A DNA stretch of 34,197 bases from JANXAZ01 sp037446605 (lineage in GTDB: Bacteria > Pseudomonadota > Alphaproteobacteria > Geminicoccales > Geminicoccaceae). Shown piece by piece: positions 16,965 to 24,854 of this stretch. Position numbers and translations under genes: made by a program. The DNA is taken from assembly GCA_037446605.1 (NCBI GenBank), contig JBBIIE010000021.1:1-34197 (forward strand), in the 5' to 3' direction. The first letter of the stretch is position 1, and each line of letters starts with the position of its first letter. Below the pieces are notes generated by a model. It was not told where the DNA came from. It made no database searches and saw only the letters and a program-made list of their open reading frames with translations.

Positions 16965-17048
16965 CAAGTTATCTAAAATTTTATTAAACGGCGCCTAAAG
17001 TTCCGAGCGAAATATCCACAAAAATCGACACCCGTGTACGTTTTTCTG
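16965..17048 (+). promoter_or_regulatory. AT-rich block upstream of the small RNA promoter
   Basis: In an otherwise extremely GC-rich window this stretch is rich in A and T, including TCTAAAATTTTATTAAA around 16972-16988. ATATCCACA at 17012-17020 is one base away from the DnaA-box consensus TTATCCACA. No ORF crosses the block. Its position directly upstream of the predicted -35 element suggests an UP-element or protein-binding region for the small RNA promoter. An origin is unlikely because only one box is visible and none of the usual oriC neighbour genes are near. The regulatory role is inference. Confidence 0.45.
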
Positions 17049-17077
17049 TTGCCAGCTTCCTCAACCTGGAGCATAAG
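17049..17077 (+). promoter_or_regulatory. Sigma70-type promoter of the small RNA
   Basis: TTGCCA at 17049-17054 matches four of six -35 consensus bases, and CATAAG at 17072-17077 matches the central ATAA of -10. The spacer is exactly 17 bases. This would start transcription near 17084, right at the first stem of the small RNA. The position relative to an independent terminator supports a dedicated short transcription unit. Confidence 0.65.
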
Positions 17078-17083
17078 AGTGAC

Positions 17084-17170
17084 GTGTTCATGGGTTTCCC
17101 CTGTGACACCCGACTTGAGGCGTTTCCTCCCTACCACTGGCCGGGGCGCGAGCCCCGGCTTTCTTTTTCA
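17084..17170 (+). ncRNA. mmgR: mmgR/suhB-like alphaproteobacterial small RNA
   Basis: About 85 nt between a 17-spaced promoter and an intrinsic terminator. The 5' part (17084-17109) can fold into a hairpin pairing GTG-TCA-type segments with TGA-CAC and GGG with CCC. A single-stranded linker contains TTTCCTCCCT at 17123-17132. In the established mmgR (alpha-r8, Rfam suhB) family of rhizobia, two hairpins flank an unpaired UUUCCUCCCU decamer; layout and size match. The motif is complementary to Shine-Dalgarno sequences, so the RNA presumably represses translation, in rhizobia with Hfq and in the control of polyhydroxybutyrate granules. Family assignment is from memory of the motif; the exact 5' end is inferred. 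Confidence 0.75.
17140..17170 (+). terminator. Intrinsic terminator of the small RNA
   Basis: GCCGGGGC (17140-17147), loop GCGA (17148-17151) and GCCCCGGC (17152-17159) form a perfect 8-bp stem with a GNRA tetraloop. It is followed by TTTCTTTTTC. This is the clearest intrinsic terminator in the window and would also stop read-through from the nuo-led unit. Confidence 0.9.
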
Positions 17171-17316
17171 GCCCCATCGGCGGGCGAGCCACCTAACCTA
17201 AAGTAGAGAAACGGCGCGGCCCGCATGGTTGCCGCGGCTTCACACACGCCGGCCCGACCTGCGCTAGGATCCTCCGCGGACGCGACGGCCACGAGCCGCC
17301 GCGGGGAGGGAACGCC

Positions 17317-17634
17317 ATGCAGCCAGAACTCGCGCGCCGGCACCGCCGGCTCGTCCCGGGCACGCTCGCCCTGCTCGCCCTCGCGGCCGCCGCAGAGGCG
17401 CGCGCCGGCACCGCCACGGGCTCGCTCGCGGTCTCGGTCGAGGTCGTCGAGAGCTGCCGGGTCACGAGCGCCGGCGGCACGAGCGAGCTCGTCGCCTGCG
17501 GCAGCCGCGCCCCGGCCGCCGCGGCTTCGAAAGGCCGTGCCGGCGCCGTGCCGCGGGGGGCCGTCGCCACCGCGCCGCGGGTCGTGGTCGAGCCCGCCGC
17601 CGACGGCCCGGGCTGGCTCACCGTCCTCTACTGA
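17317..17634 (+). CDS. Small secreted protein, possibly spore-coat-U-like
   Basis: The 105-residue product begins with a Sec signal peptide: basic RRHRR, hydrophobic LALLALAAAA, and a probable cleavage after AEARA at residue 30. The mature part starts ATGSLAVSVEVVESCRV, has two cysteines (C47 and C61) and ends WLTVLY. A beta-strand followed by a Val-x-x-x-Cys segment and an aromatic beta-strand at the C-terminus recall SCPU/Csu-type secreted domains, but the protein is shorter than those and the match is weak. GGGAGGG six bases before ATG 17317 is a strong ribosome-binding site. It stands alone between the small RNA and the transglycosylase gene. Function unknown. Confidence 0.65.
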   Translation: MQPELARRHRRLVPGTLALLALAAAAEARAGTATGSLAVSVEVVESCRVTSAGGTSELVACGSRAPAAAASKGRAGAVPRGAVATAPRVVVEPAADGPGWLTVLY

Positions 17635-17725
17635 GGACGGGCGCGGCGCTCCCGGCGGTTCCCCCGCGACCATCCTTTGCGTAGAGTGCGGGTGGATCGG
17701 ACCAGCGGATCGGGAGAGCGGGCCC

Positions 17726-18715
17726 GTGCCCGACCTGTCCAGGCGCGCCGGCTTGGCGGCGCTCGCGAGTACGCTCCTCCTGCCGCGCCGCGGCCGCGCC
17801 GCCGGCGGACGGGAGTTCGGTGACTGGCTCGCCGCCTTCAAGGCGGAGGCGCGCGGTCGAGGCATCTCGGCCGCCACCCTCGAGCGGGCCTTCCAGAGGG
17901 TGGAGCCGCTCGCCGCGGTGATCGAGGCCGACCGCCGCCAGCCCGAGCGGCGGATGAGCTTCGCCGAGTATCGCGGCAAGGTGGTGAGCGAGGCCAGGAT
18001 CCGGCGCGGCCGCGCGCTCCTCGGCGAGCACCGTGCACTCCTGGAGCGGGTGCGCGCCCGGTTCGCCGTGCCCGCACCGACGCTCGTGGCGCTCTGGGGC
18101 ATCGAATCGAGCTTCGGCGACTTCAAGGGCACCTGGCGGGTGATCGACGCGCTCGCCACGCTCGCCTGGGAGGGGCGGCGGGCCGATCTGTTCCGCCGCG
18201 AACTCCTGGCCGCGCTCGAGATCCTGGAGCGCGGCGAGCGCCGCCCCGAGGCGCTGCTGGGCTCCTGGGCCGGGGCCATGGGCCAGAGCCAGTTCATGCC
18301 GTCCACCTATCTGGGCTACGCGGTCGACTTCGACGGCGACGGGCGGCGCGACATCTGGACGAGCCTGCCGGATGTCTTCGCCTCGATGAGCAACTACCTG
18401 GCGCGGGCCGGGTGGGCCGGGGGCGAGCGCTGGGGCAGGCCGGTGGCCGCACCGGCCGGGCTCGACCCGGCGCTGCTCGGGCTCGAGCGGCGCGCGAGCC
18501 TCGGCGAGTGGAGCCGGCGCGGGGTGCGCACCGCCACCGGCGAGCCGCTGCCGGCGGCCCAGCTCGAGGCGTCGCTGTTGCGGATGGACGGCGAGGGCGG
18601 CCCGGCCTTCCTCGTCTACCGCAACTTCCGCACACTGATGGTGTGGAACCGCTCGACTTATTTCGCACTTTCGGTAGGACTCCTCGCCGACGAGCTGGCG
18701 GAGGTCGATGCCTGA
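17726..18715 (+). CDS. mltB: Lytic murein transglycosylase, MltB/SLT_2 family
   Basis: The 329-residue protein cleaves the MurNAc-GlcNAc bond of peptidoglycan to give 1,6-anhydromuropeptides. The catalytic glutamate is in LVALWGIESSFGDFKG; GSWAGAMGQSQFMPSTYLGY and VDFDGDGRRDIW are further SLT_2 motifs. The N-terminus (SRRAGLAALASTLLLPRRGRAAGG) resembles a signal sequence with twin arginine, but no lipobox cysteine is seen. GTG 17726 was chosen because GGAGAG lies just upstream and the signal sequence begins there; the longer upstream open frame has no support. The next gene, rlpA, also remodels the wall. Confidence 0.92.
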   Translation: MPDLSRRAGLAALASTLLLPRRGRAAGGREFGDWLAAFKAEARGRGISAATLERAFQRVEPLAAVIEADRRQPERRMSFAEYRGKVVSEARIRRGRALLGEHRALLERVRARFAVPAPTLVALWGIESSFGDFKGTWRVIDALATLAWEGRRADLFRRELLAALEILERGERRPEALLGSWAGAMGQSQFMPSTYLGYAVDFDGDGRRDIWTSLPDVFASMSNYLARAGWAGGERWGRPVAAPAGLDPALLGLERRASLGEWSRRGVRTATGEPLPAAQLEASLLRMDGEGGPAFLVYRNFRTLMVWNRSTYFALSVGLLADELAEVDA

Positions 18716-18749
18716 GGCCTCGGCCGGCGGATCCGGAGGAGAGATCAGG

Positions 18750-19631
18750 ATGCGGCTCGCCCGTGGTGCCGCGCTCGCCCTCCTGCTGCTCGCGGCAGCC
18801 TGCTCCTCGCGGTCGCCCGCCCCGCCGCCCGGCGAGGAGGGGGTGGCCGGCGTCTACAAGCTCGGCCGGCCCTACCGCATCAACGGCCGCCTCTACGTGC
18901 CGGAGTTCGACCCGAACTACGACCGGGTGGGCGTGGCCTCCTGGTACGGCGACGCCTTCCACGGCCGGCCGACCGCCAATGGCGAGCTGTTCGACAAGGA
19001 GCGGATCAGCGCCGCCCATCCGACCCTGCCGCTGCCCAGCCGCGTCCGGGTGACCAACCTCGAGAACGGCCGGACGATCGAGCTGCGCGTGAACGATCGC
19101 GGTCCGTTCGTGGGCGACCGGCTGATCGACCTCTCGCAGGCCGCGGCCCGCGAGCTCGGCTACGAGGAGCAGGGTCTCGCGCGCGTGCGGGTCCAGTTCC
19201 TGGCGCTCGACGAGGCCCGCGGCACGCCGCCGGAGCCGACGCCGCGGCTGGCCCGCGCACCGCTGGCCGAGCCCGCCGTTCGCGTGGCCGCCGGGCCGGC
19301 CCCGGCCCCGGCTGCCGCACCGTCCCCGCCGGTCCGCCTCGCCGCCCTCGGTGGCGGAGACGCCGGGAGCTGCCCGCTCGGCCCGCACTGGGTGCAGGTC
19401 GGTGCCTTCGCCGATGCCGAGCGCTGGCGGAGCGCGCTCCGCACGCTCTCCCGGCTCGACACGCCGACGAGCGAGCCGGTGCTGGTCAACGGCCGCGCCG
19501 CGGTCCGGGTCCGGCTCGGGCCGGCCGAGGATCGCGGCCTCGCCCTGGCGCTCGCCGAGCGGGCCCGCCGGCTCGGCTTCGAGGAGGCCATGGTGGTGCC
19601 CGCCGGCCCGGCTCGGGTGCAGAGCTGCTGA
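18750..19631 (+). CDS. rlpA: Septal ring lytic transglycosylase RlpA (lipoprotein)
   Basis: The 293-residue protein has a lipoprotein signal peptide with the lipidated cysteine at C18 (LLLLAAACSS). A double-psi beta-barrel domain follows: GVASWYGDAFHGRPTANGE, with LPLPSRVRVTNLENGR and VNDRGPFVGDRLIDLS containing the catalytic D and H/E context of RlpA. A proline/alanine-rich linker leads to a C-terminal SPOR domain (WVQVGAFADAERW ... VRVRLGP) that binds denuded septal glycans. ATG 18750 has the strong GGAGGAGAG box; an earlier in-frame ATG at 18708 overlaps mltB and would spoil the signal peptide. RlpA and dacC order is typical for alphaproteobacteria. Confidence 0.94.
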   Translation: MRLARGAALALLLLAAACSSRSPAPPPGEEGVAGVYKLGRPYRINGRLYVPEFDPNYDRVGVASWYGDAFHGRPTANGELFDKERISAAHPTLPLPSRVRVTNLENGRTIELRVNDRGPFVGDRLIDLSQAAARELGYEEQGLARVRVQFLALDEARGTPPEPTPRLARAPLAEPAVRVAAGPAPAPAAAPSPPVRLAALGGGDAGSCPLGPHWVQVGAFADAERWRSALRTLSRLDTPTSEPVLVNGRAAVRVRLGPAEDRGLALALAERARRLGFEEAMVVPAGPARVQSC

Positions 19632-19657
19632 GCCGGTCGGGTCGAGGAGGGCTCTCG

Positions 19658-20800
19658 ATGCGGCATCGAGCTCGCTGGCTGCGCGTCCTGCTCGTGGTGC
19701 TGCTGGTGGCCTTCGCCACCCGGCCCTCGGCCGCCTTCGAGACCAGCGCCCGGGCGGCGATCGTCATCGACCACCGGACCGGGCAGGAGCTGTTCGCCAA
19801 GAACGCCGACACGGCGCTGCCGCCGGCCTCGATGAGCAAGCTCGTGACCGCACTCCTCGTGTTCGAGGAGATCAAGGCCGGCCGGCTCAAGCTCGACGAC
19901 ACGCTGCCGGTGTCCGAGAGGGCCTGGCGGACCGGCGGCTCCAAGATGTTCGTCAAAGTCGGCGACCGGGTGCGGGTCGAGGACCTCCTGCGCGGCATGA
20001 TCGTCCAGTCGGGCAACGATGCCTGCGTCGTCCTGGCCGAAGCACTCGCCGGGAGCGAGGCGGCCTTCGCCGAGCGCGCCACGCGCCGCGCCCGCGAGAT
20101 CGGCCTCACCCAGACCCGGCTCAAGAACGCCACCGGCCTGCCCGATCCCGAGCATCTGATGAGCGTGCGCGACCTCGCCACGGTGGCGAGCCGGATCATC
20201 CGCGAGCACCCCGATCTCTACCGGTACTACGGCGAGAAGGAGTTCGAGTACGCCAAGATCCGCCAGCCCAACCGCAACCCGCTGCTGCAGGCGGGCGTGC
20301 CCGGGGTGGACGGCGTCAAGACCGGCTACACGGAGGATTCCGGCTACGGCCTCGTGGTCTCGGCCGAGCGCGACGGGCGCCGGCTGATCGCCGTGCTCGC
20401 CGGCCTCGAGACGCTGCGTCAGCGCCGCAGCGAGGCCGAGCTGCTGCTGGAATACGCCTTCCGCGAGTTCCAGGAGTACAAGCTGTTCGGCGCCGGCGAG
20501 ACGGTCGTCGAGGTGCCGGTCTGGATGGGCGACGCCGCCACCGTGCCGGCGGTGCCGGCCGAGCTCGTGGGTGTCACCATGCGCCGCGAGGCCCGCAAGG
20601 ACCTCAAGGTCACCGCGCGCTTCGAGGCGCCCTTGCCGGCGCCGCTCGCCGCCGGCCAGGAGATCGGCCGGCTGGAGATCGAGCTCCCGGATCGGCCGGT
20701 CACGGTGGTGCCGCTCCTGGCTGGCCGCGCCGTCGAGCGGGCCGGGCTGCTCGGCCGGCTGACCGGTGCGCTCGGCTACCTCGTCCAGGGCGGAGCCTGA
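19658..20800 (+). CDS. dacC: D-alanyl-D-alanine carboxypeptidase (PBP5/6 type)
   Basis: The 380-residue penicillin-binding protein removes the terminal D-Ala from peptidoglycan pentapeptides in the periplasm. A signal peptide ends near residue 26 (RPSAAFE). The three active-site motifs are intact: S58-M-S-K61, S118-G-N120 and K221-T-G223 (DGVKTGYTEDSGYG). A PBP5-like C-terminal beta domain occupies about residues 275-365, and the last residues could form an amphipathic anchor. GAGGAGG lies 14 nt upstream of ATG 19658. It is the last wall gene before tmk, 6 nt away, so the wall and DNA genes are probably co-transcribed. The symbol is by family convention; dacA or dacD would be equally defensible. 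Confidence 0.94.
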   Translation: MRHRARWLRVLLVVLLVAFATRPSAAFETSARAAIVIDHRTGQELFAKNADTALPPASMSKLVTALLVFEEIKAGRLKLDDTLPVSERAWRTGGSKMFVKVGDRVRVEDLLRGMIVQSGNDACVVLAEALAGSEAAFAERATRRAREIGLTQTRLKNATGLPDPEHLMSVRDLATVASRIIREHPDLYRYYGEKEFEYAKIRQPNRNPLLQAGVPGVDGVKTGYTEDSGYGLVVSAERDGRRLIAVLAGLETLRQRRSEAELLLEYAFREFQEYKLFGAGETVVEVPVWMGDAATVPAVPAELVGVTMRREARKDLKVTARFEAPLPAPLAAGQEIGRLEIELPDRPVTVVPLLAGRAVERAGLLGRLTGALGYLVQGGA

Positions 20801-20806
20801 GACCGG

Positions 20807-21439
20807 GTGGCCGCCGGCCGGTTCGTCACCTTCGAGGGCGGCGAAGGGGCCGGCAAGACCACCCAGATCGCCCGTGCGGCCGCCTGGCTCGAGGCGCGAG
20901 GGCTCGCCGTGCTGCGGACCCGCGAGCCGGGCGGGACCGAGGGTGCCGAGGCGATCCGCCGGCTCCTGCTCGAGGGCGGTACGCAGCGCTGGACGTCCAT
21001 GGGCGAGCTCCTGCTCGTGGCCGCCGCCCGCGCCGAGCACCTGGCCCGCGTGATCGAGCCGGCGCTCGAGGCCGGGAGCTGGGTGCTGTGCGACCGCTAC
21101 CTCGATTCGACCCGGGTCTACCAGGGTCTGGCCGGCGGGCTCGGGCTCGGGCTGGTCGACCGGCTGCAGGGTGAGGTGCTCGGCTTCCGCGCACCGGACC
21201 TGACGCTGGTCCTGGACCTGCCGGTCGAGCAGGGCCTCGCCCGCCGCCGGGCGGCCGGTGCCGCGAGCCGCTTCGAGCGCAAGGGCGAGGCCTTCCACGC
21301 GCGCGTGCGCGAGGGCTTCCGTGCGCTCGCCGCCGCCGAGCCCGCCCGCCTGGTCCTGGTCGATGCGAGCCGGTCGGAGGAGGAGGTCGCCCGCGAGATC
21401 CAGGGGCTGCTCGCCGCCCGCCTCGGACTGCAGCCTTGA
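20807..21439 (+). CDS. tmk: Thymidylate kinase
   Basis: The 210-residue kinase phosphorylates dTMP to dTDP. RFVTFEGGEGAGKTTQ holds the P-loop at about residues 11-18; TREPGGTEGAEAIR is the dTMP-binding segment; CDRYLDSTRVYQG is the DRY/F motif. The lid region is ARRRAAGAASRFERKG. The start is GTG 20807, directly before AAGRFVTFEG, with GGAG upstream. Its stop overlaps the TTG start of holB (TTGA), a common tmk-holB coupling in alphaproteobacteria. Confidence 0.96.
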   Translation: MAAGRFVTFEGGEGAGKTTQIARAAAWLEARGLAVLRTREPGGTEGAEAIRRLLLEGGTQRWTSMGELLLVAAARAEHLARVIEPALEAGSWVLCDRYLDSTRVYQGLAGGLGLGLVDRLQGEVLGFRAPDLTLVLDLPVEQGLARRRAAGAASRFERKGEAFHARVREGFRALAAAEPARLVLVDASRSEEEVAREIQGLLAARLGLQP

Positions 21440-22506
21440 GCGAGCCGATCGAGCCCGCGGCCAACCCGGCGCTGATCGGCCACGTGGCCGCGCTCGACCG
21501 CTTCGCCGCCGCCTGGCGTGCCGGGCGGCCGCCGCACGCCTGGCTGATCACCGGGCCGCGCGGGGTCGGCAAGACCACGCTCGCCTGGCGGCTCGCCCGG
21601 CTCTGGCTCGCGGGCGATCCCGGGCACCCGGCCGGCCACGATCCGCGGGACCGCACCTTCCGGCTGGTGGCGAGCGGCGCCCATCCCGACCTCGTGCGGC
21701 TGGCACCGCGCCATCGCGGGCTGGTGCGCGGCCGCCGCGCCGAGCTCGAGGCGGAGAAGGTGCGCGCGGCGTTGCGCGCCCTGCAGCTCACGGGCCTCGC
21801 CGGCCATCGCCGCGTCTGCCTGATCGAGGACGGCGAGGCGGCCCTCAACGAGGAGGGCGAGAACGCGCTCTTGAAGCTGCTCGAGGAGCCGCCGCCCGGG
21901 CTCCTGTTCCTGGTCGTGGTGCAGCGGCCGGGGCTCCTGCCCGCGACGATCGCCTCGCGCTGCGCCCGGCTGCATCTCCGCCCGCTCGGGCCGCCGGAGA
22001 TGGGAAGGGCGCTCGACCTGCTGTTGCCCGAGCTGCCGCGGACGCGCCGCGCGCGGCTCGAGGAGCTGGCCGAGGGCTGCCCGGGACGGGCCGTCCTGGC
22101 CGAGCAGGGCGGCTGGCTCGAGGCCTACGGCGCACTGCTCGGCCAGCTCGAGCGGGCGGGCGGGCGCCTGGAGGCGGCGCTCGCCGCCACCGACCTCCTG
22201 GTCGAGCGGGCGCGGGCCGAGGGTGTCCCGGCCGCGGTCGAGCTCCTTGCCACCTTCCTGCGCCGCTGCGCGCGCACCGCCGCCGGTCGGCCGCCCGCGG
22301 TCGAGCTCGTCGATGGCGAGGCGGCGCTGCTCGCGCGGCGGGCGCGGGCGCTCGGCCTTGATCGCTGCGGTGCCTTGTGGGACAAGCTCGCGGCGCTCGC
22401 CGCCGGCGTCGAGGCCGCCAATCTCGACCCCGTCCAGGCCTTCCTGCCGTTCCTGCGAGGCCTCGACGGGGCCGCCGCGCCGGCTCCGGCGCCCACCGCC
22501 GGCTGA
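21436..22506 (+). CDS. holB: DNA polymerase III subunit delta'
   Basis: The 356-residue AAA+ clamp-loader subunit shows GPRGVGKTTLAWRL (Walker A, residues 40-48), an EDGEAALNEEGENALLKLLE helix that replaces a normal Walker B, and IASRCARLHLRPL (SRC motif, delta' side of the clamp loader). The cysteine-rich zinc module found in many delta' proteins is not evident between Walker A and residue 80. The start codon is TTG at 21436, overlapping the tmk stop; no ATG or GTG occurs in frame before the conserved NPALIGHVAALDRF segment, so TTG is well supported. Confidence 0.93.
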   Translation: MSEPIEPAANPALIGHVAALDRFAAAWRAGRPPHAWLITGPRGVGKTTLAWRLARLWLAGDPGHPAGHDPRDRTFRLVASGAHPDLVRLAPRHRGLVRGRRAELEAEKVRAALRALQLTGLAGHRRVCLIEDGEAALNEEGENALLKLLEEPPPGLLFLVVVQRPGLLPATIASRCARLHLRPLGPPEMGRALDLLLPELPRTRRARLEELAEGCPGRAVLAEQGGWLEAYGALLGQLERAGGRLEAALAATDLLVERARAEGVPAAVELLATFLRRCARTAAGRPPAVELVDGEAALLARRARALGLDRCGALWDKLAALAAGVEAANLDPVQAFLPFLRGLDGAAAPAPAPTAG

Positions 22507-22515
22507 GCCGCAGGC

Positions 22516-24066
22516 ATGAGAGGTGCGATGGCCGCGCGGGACGCCTTCTACGTCACCACGCCGATCTACTACGTCAACGACAGCCCGCACATCGGCCACG
22601 CCTACACGACCATCGCGGCCGACGTGCTGGCCCGCTTCATGCGCCTCGACGGCCGCCGCGTGCGGCTGCTGACCGGTACCGACGAGCACGGCCAGAAGGT
22701 GGAGAAGGCGGCGCTCGCCGCCGGCCGCGAGCCGCAGGCCTTCACCGACGAGGTGTCGCAGCGCTTCCGTCGCATGGCCGAGGCGATGGGCACGAGCCCG
22801 GACGACTTCATCCGCACCACCGAGGAGCGCCACAAGCGGGCGGTGACCGCGCTCTGGCGGAGGCTGGTCGCTGCAGGCGACATCGATCTCGGCACCTATG
22901 CCGGCTGGTACTCGGTGCGCGACGAGGCGTTCTACGCCGAGAGCGAGCTCGTCGACGGCAGGGCGCCGACCGGCGCTCCGGTCGAGTGGGTCGAGGAGCC
23001 GTCCTACTTCTTCCGGCTCTCCGCCTGGGGCGAGCGGCTGCTCGCCTACTACGACCGCGACCCGCAGACCGTGATGCCGGCGAGCCGCCGCAACGAGGTG
23101 GTGAGCTTCGTGAAGGGCGGGCTCACCGACCTCTCCGTCTCGCGCACCAGCTTCAGGTGGGGCATCCCGGTCCCGGACGATCCCGCCCACGTCATGTACG
23201 TGTGGCTCGACGCGCTCACCAACTATCTGAGCGCACTCGGCTTCCCCGACACCGAGAGCGAGCTGTACCGGACCTTCTGGCCGGCCGACCTGCACGTCGT
23301 CGGCAAGGACATCCTGCGCTTCCACAGCGTCTACTGGCCGGCCTTCCTCATGAGCGCCGGGCTCGAGCCGCCGCGCCGCGTCTTCGCGCACGGCTGGTGG
23401 ACCAACGAGGGCCAGAAGATCAGCAAGTCGCTCGGCAACGTCATCGACCCGTTCGAGCTGATCGAGCGCTACGGCCTCGACCAGGTGCGCTACTTCCTGA
23501 TGCGCGAGGTGCCGTTCGGCAACGACGGCGACTTCTCGCGCGCGGCGATGCTCAGGCGCGCCAACCACGATCTGGCCAACGACTACGGCAACCTGGTGCA
23601 GCGCGTGCTCACGCTGGTGCAGCGGGGCTGCGAGGGCCGCGTACCCGATCCGGGCCGGCTCCTGCCCGAGGACGACGAGCTCCTCGCGGCCGCGCACGGG
23701 CTCCTGCCGGCACTGCGTGCGGCGATGGGGGAGATCGCCCCGCACCGGGCGCTCGAGGCGATCTTCGAGGTCGTGGGCCAGACCAACCGCTACGTCGACA
23801 CCATGGCGCCCTGGGCGCTCGCCAAGCGCGATCCGGTCCGGCTGCGCGCGGTGCTCTGGACGGCCGCCGAGACCATCCGCCACCTCGCCACGACGACGCT
23901 GCCCTTCATGCCCGGTGCCTCGGCCAGGATCCTCGACCAGCTCGCCGTGAGCGAGCCCGCCCGGCGCCTCGCGAGCCTCGGCCCCGAGGGCGCGCGGCTC
24001 GTCCCCGGCACGCCCCTGCCGGCGCCCCGCGGCGTGTTCCCGCGTCTGACCGAGCCGGCGCCGTGA
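22516..24066 (+). CDS. metG: Methionyl-tRNA synthetase
   Basis: The 516-residue class I synthetase charges tRNA-Met. Its HIGH box is SPHIGHAYTTIAADV and its KMSKS box is the variant GQKISKSLGN. FYVTTPIYYVND starts the Rossmann fold. The size corresponds to the shorter alphaproteobacterial form without the C-terminal tRNA-binding domain of E. coli MetG. Two starts compete: ATG 22516 and ATG 22528; AGAGG before the second is rather close (4 nt), so the longer form is given. The TGA overlaps the GTG of tatD (GTGA). Confidence 0.96.
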   Translation: MRGAMAARDAFYVTTPIYYVNDSPHIGHAYTTIAADVLARFMRLDGRRVRLLTGTDEHGQKVEKAALAAGREPQAFTDEVSQRFRRMAEAMGTSPDDFIRTTEERHKRAVTALWRRLVAAGDIDLGTYAGWYSVRDEAFYAESELVDGRAPTGAPVEWVEEPSYFFRLSAWGERLLAYYDRDPQTVMPASRRNEVVSFVKGGLTDLSVSRTSFRWGIPVPDDPAHVMYVWLDALTNYLSALGFPDTESELYRTFWPADLHVVGKDILRFHSVYWPAFLMSAGLEPPRRVFAHGWWTNEGQKISKSLGNVIDPFELIERYGLDQVRYFLMREVPFGNDGDFSRAAMLRRANHDLANDYGNLVQRVLTLVQRGCEGRVPDPGRLLPEDDELLAAAHGLLPALRAAMGEIAPHRALEAIFEVVGQTNRYVDTMAPWALAKRDPVRLRAVLWTAAETIRHLATTTLPFMPGASARILDQLAVSEPARRLASLGPEGARLVPGTPLPAPRGVFPRLTEPAP

Positions 24067-24854
24067 TCGTCGACAGCCACTGCCACCTCGACTATCCGGG
24101 CCTCGCCGAGCGCGAGGCGGAGGTCGTGGCCGCCGCCCGCGCCGCCGGGGTCGGCGCGATGCTCACGATCGGCACGACCCGGGCGGGCTGGGGGCAGGCG
24201 ATCGCGATCGCCGAGCGGCGGCCCGAGGTCTGGGCCGCGGTCGGCATCCACCCGCACCACGCGGGCGAGGAGGGGCTCGAGGATCCCGCCCCGCTCGTCG
24301 AGGCGGCCCGCCACCCCAAGGTCGTGGCGATCGGCGAGACCGGGCTCGACTTCTACTACGACCGCGCCCCGCGCGACGCCCAGGAACGGAGCTTCCGGAC
24401 CCACATCGAGGCCTGCCGGGTCACCGGCCTGCCGCTCGTCGTCCACACCCGCGACGCCGACGAGGCGACGATCGCGGTGCTCGAGGAGGAGATGGCGAAG
24501 GGCCCGTTCCGCGGCGTGATCCACTGCTTCAGCTCCTCGCGGAGGCTCGCCGAACGGGCGCTCGCGCTCGGGTTCCATCTCGGCATCGGCGGTATCCTGA
24601 CCTTCAGACGCTCGGACGATCTGCGCGCGATCGTGAAGGACGTGCCGCTGGAGCGCTGCCTGCTCGAGACCGATGCACCCTACCTCGCCCCCGTGCCCTT
24701 CCGCGGCAGGACCAACGAGCCGGCCTTCACGGTGCACACCGCCAAGGCCCTGGCCGAGCTCGAGGGCGTCCCGCTCGCCGAGGTCGAGCGGGTGACCACG
24801 GCCGCCTTCTTCGGCCTCTTCGCCAAGGCGCGGCCACTCGCCGAGGCGGCATGA
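24063..24854 (+). CDS. tatD: TatD family metal-dependent hydrolase
   Basis: The 263-residue TIM-barrel protein has all TatD metal-binding signatures: DSHCHLD at residues 4-10, AIGETGLDFYYD, VHTRDAD, IHCFS and LLETDAPYLAP. TatD enzymes are 3'-5' DNA exonucleases or deoxyribonucleases and may act in DNA repair; a precise substrate cannot be read from the sequence. The start is GTG 24063, overlapping the metG stop. The stop overlaps the next ATG (ATGA). The metG-tatD-MBL order is widely conserved. Confidence 0.95.
   Translation: MIVDSHCHLDYPGLAEREAEVVAAARAAGVGAMLTIGTTRAGWGQAIAIAERRPEVWAAVGIHPHHAGEEGLEDPAPLVEAARHPKVVAIGETGLDFYYDRAPRDAQERSFRTHIEACRVTGLPLVVHTRDADEATIAVLEEEMAKGPFRGVIHCFSSSRRLAERALALGFHLGIGGILTFRRSDDLRAIVKDVPLERCLLETDAPYLAPVPFRGRTNEPAFTVHTAKALAELEGVPLAEVERVTTAAFFGLFAKARPLAEAA

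Noticed and set aside
16965..17048. Possible replication origin in the AT-rich block
   Set aside because: Only one near-consensus DnaA box was found and none of the usual alphaproteobacterial oriC neighbours are present.
17659..17687. TTCCCC and TAGAGT with 17-bp spacing as a promoter for mltB
   Set aside because: Only about three of six consensus bases at the -35 and the spacing alone is not convincing in a sequence with many similar pairs.
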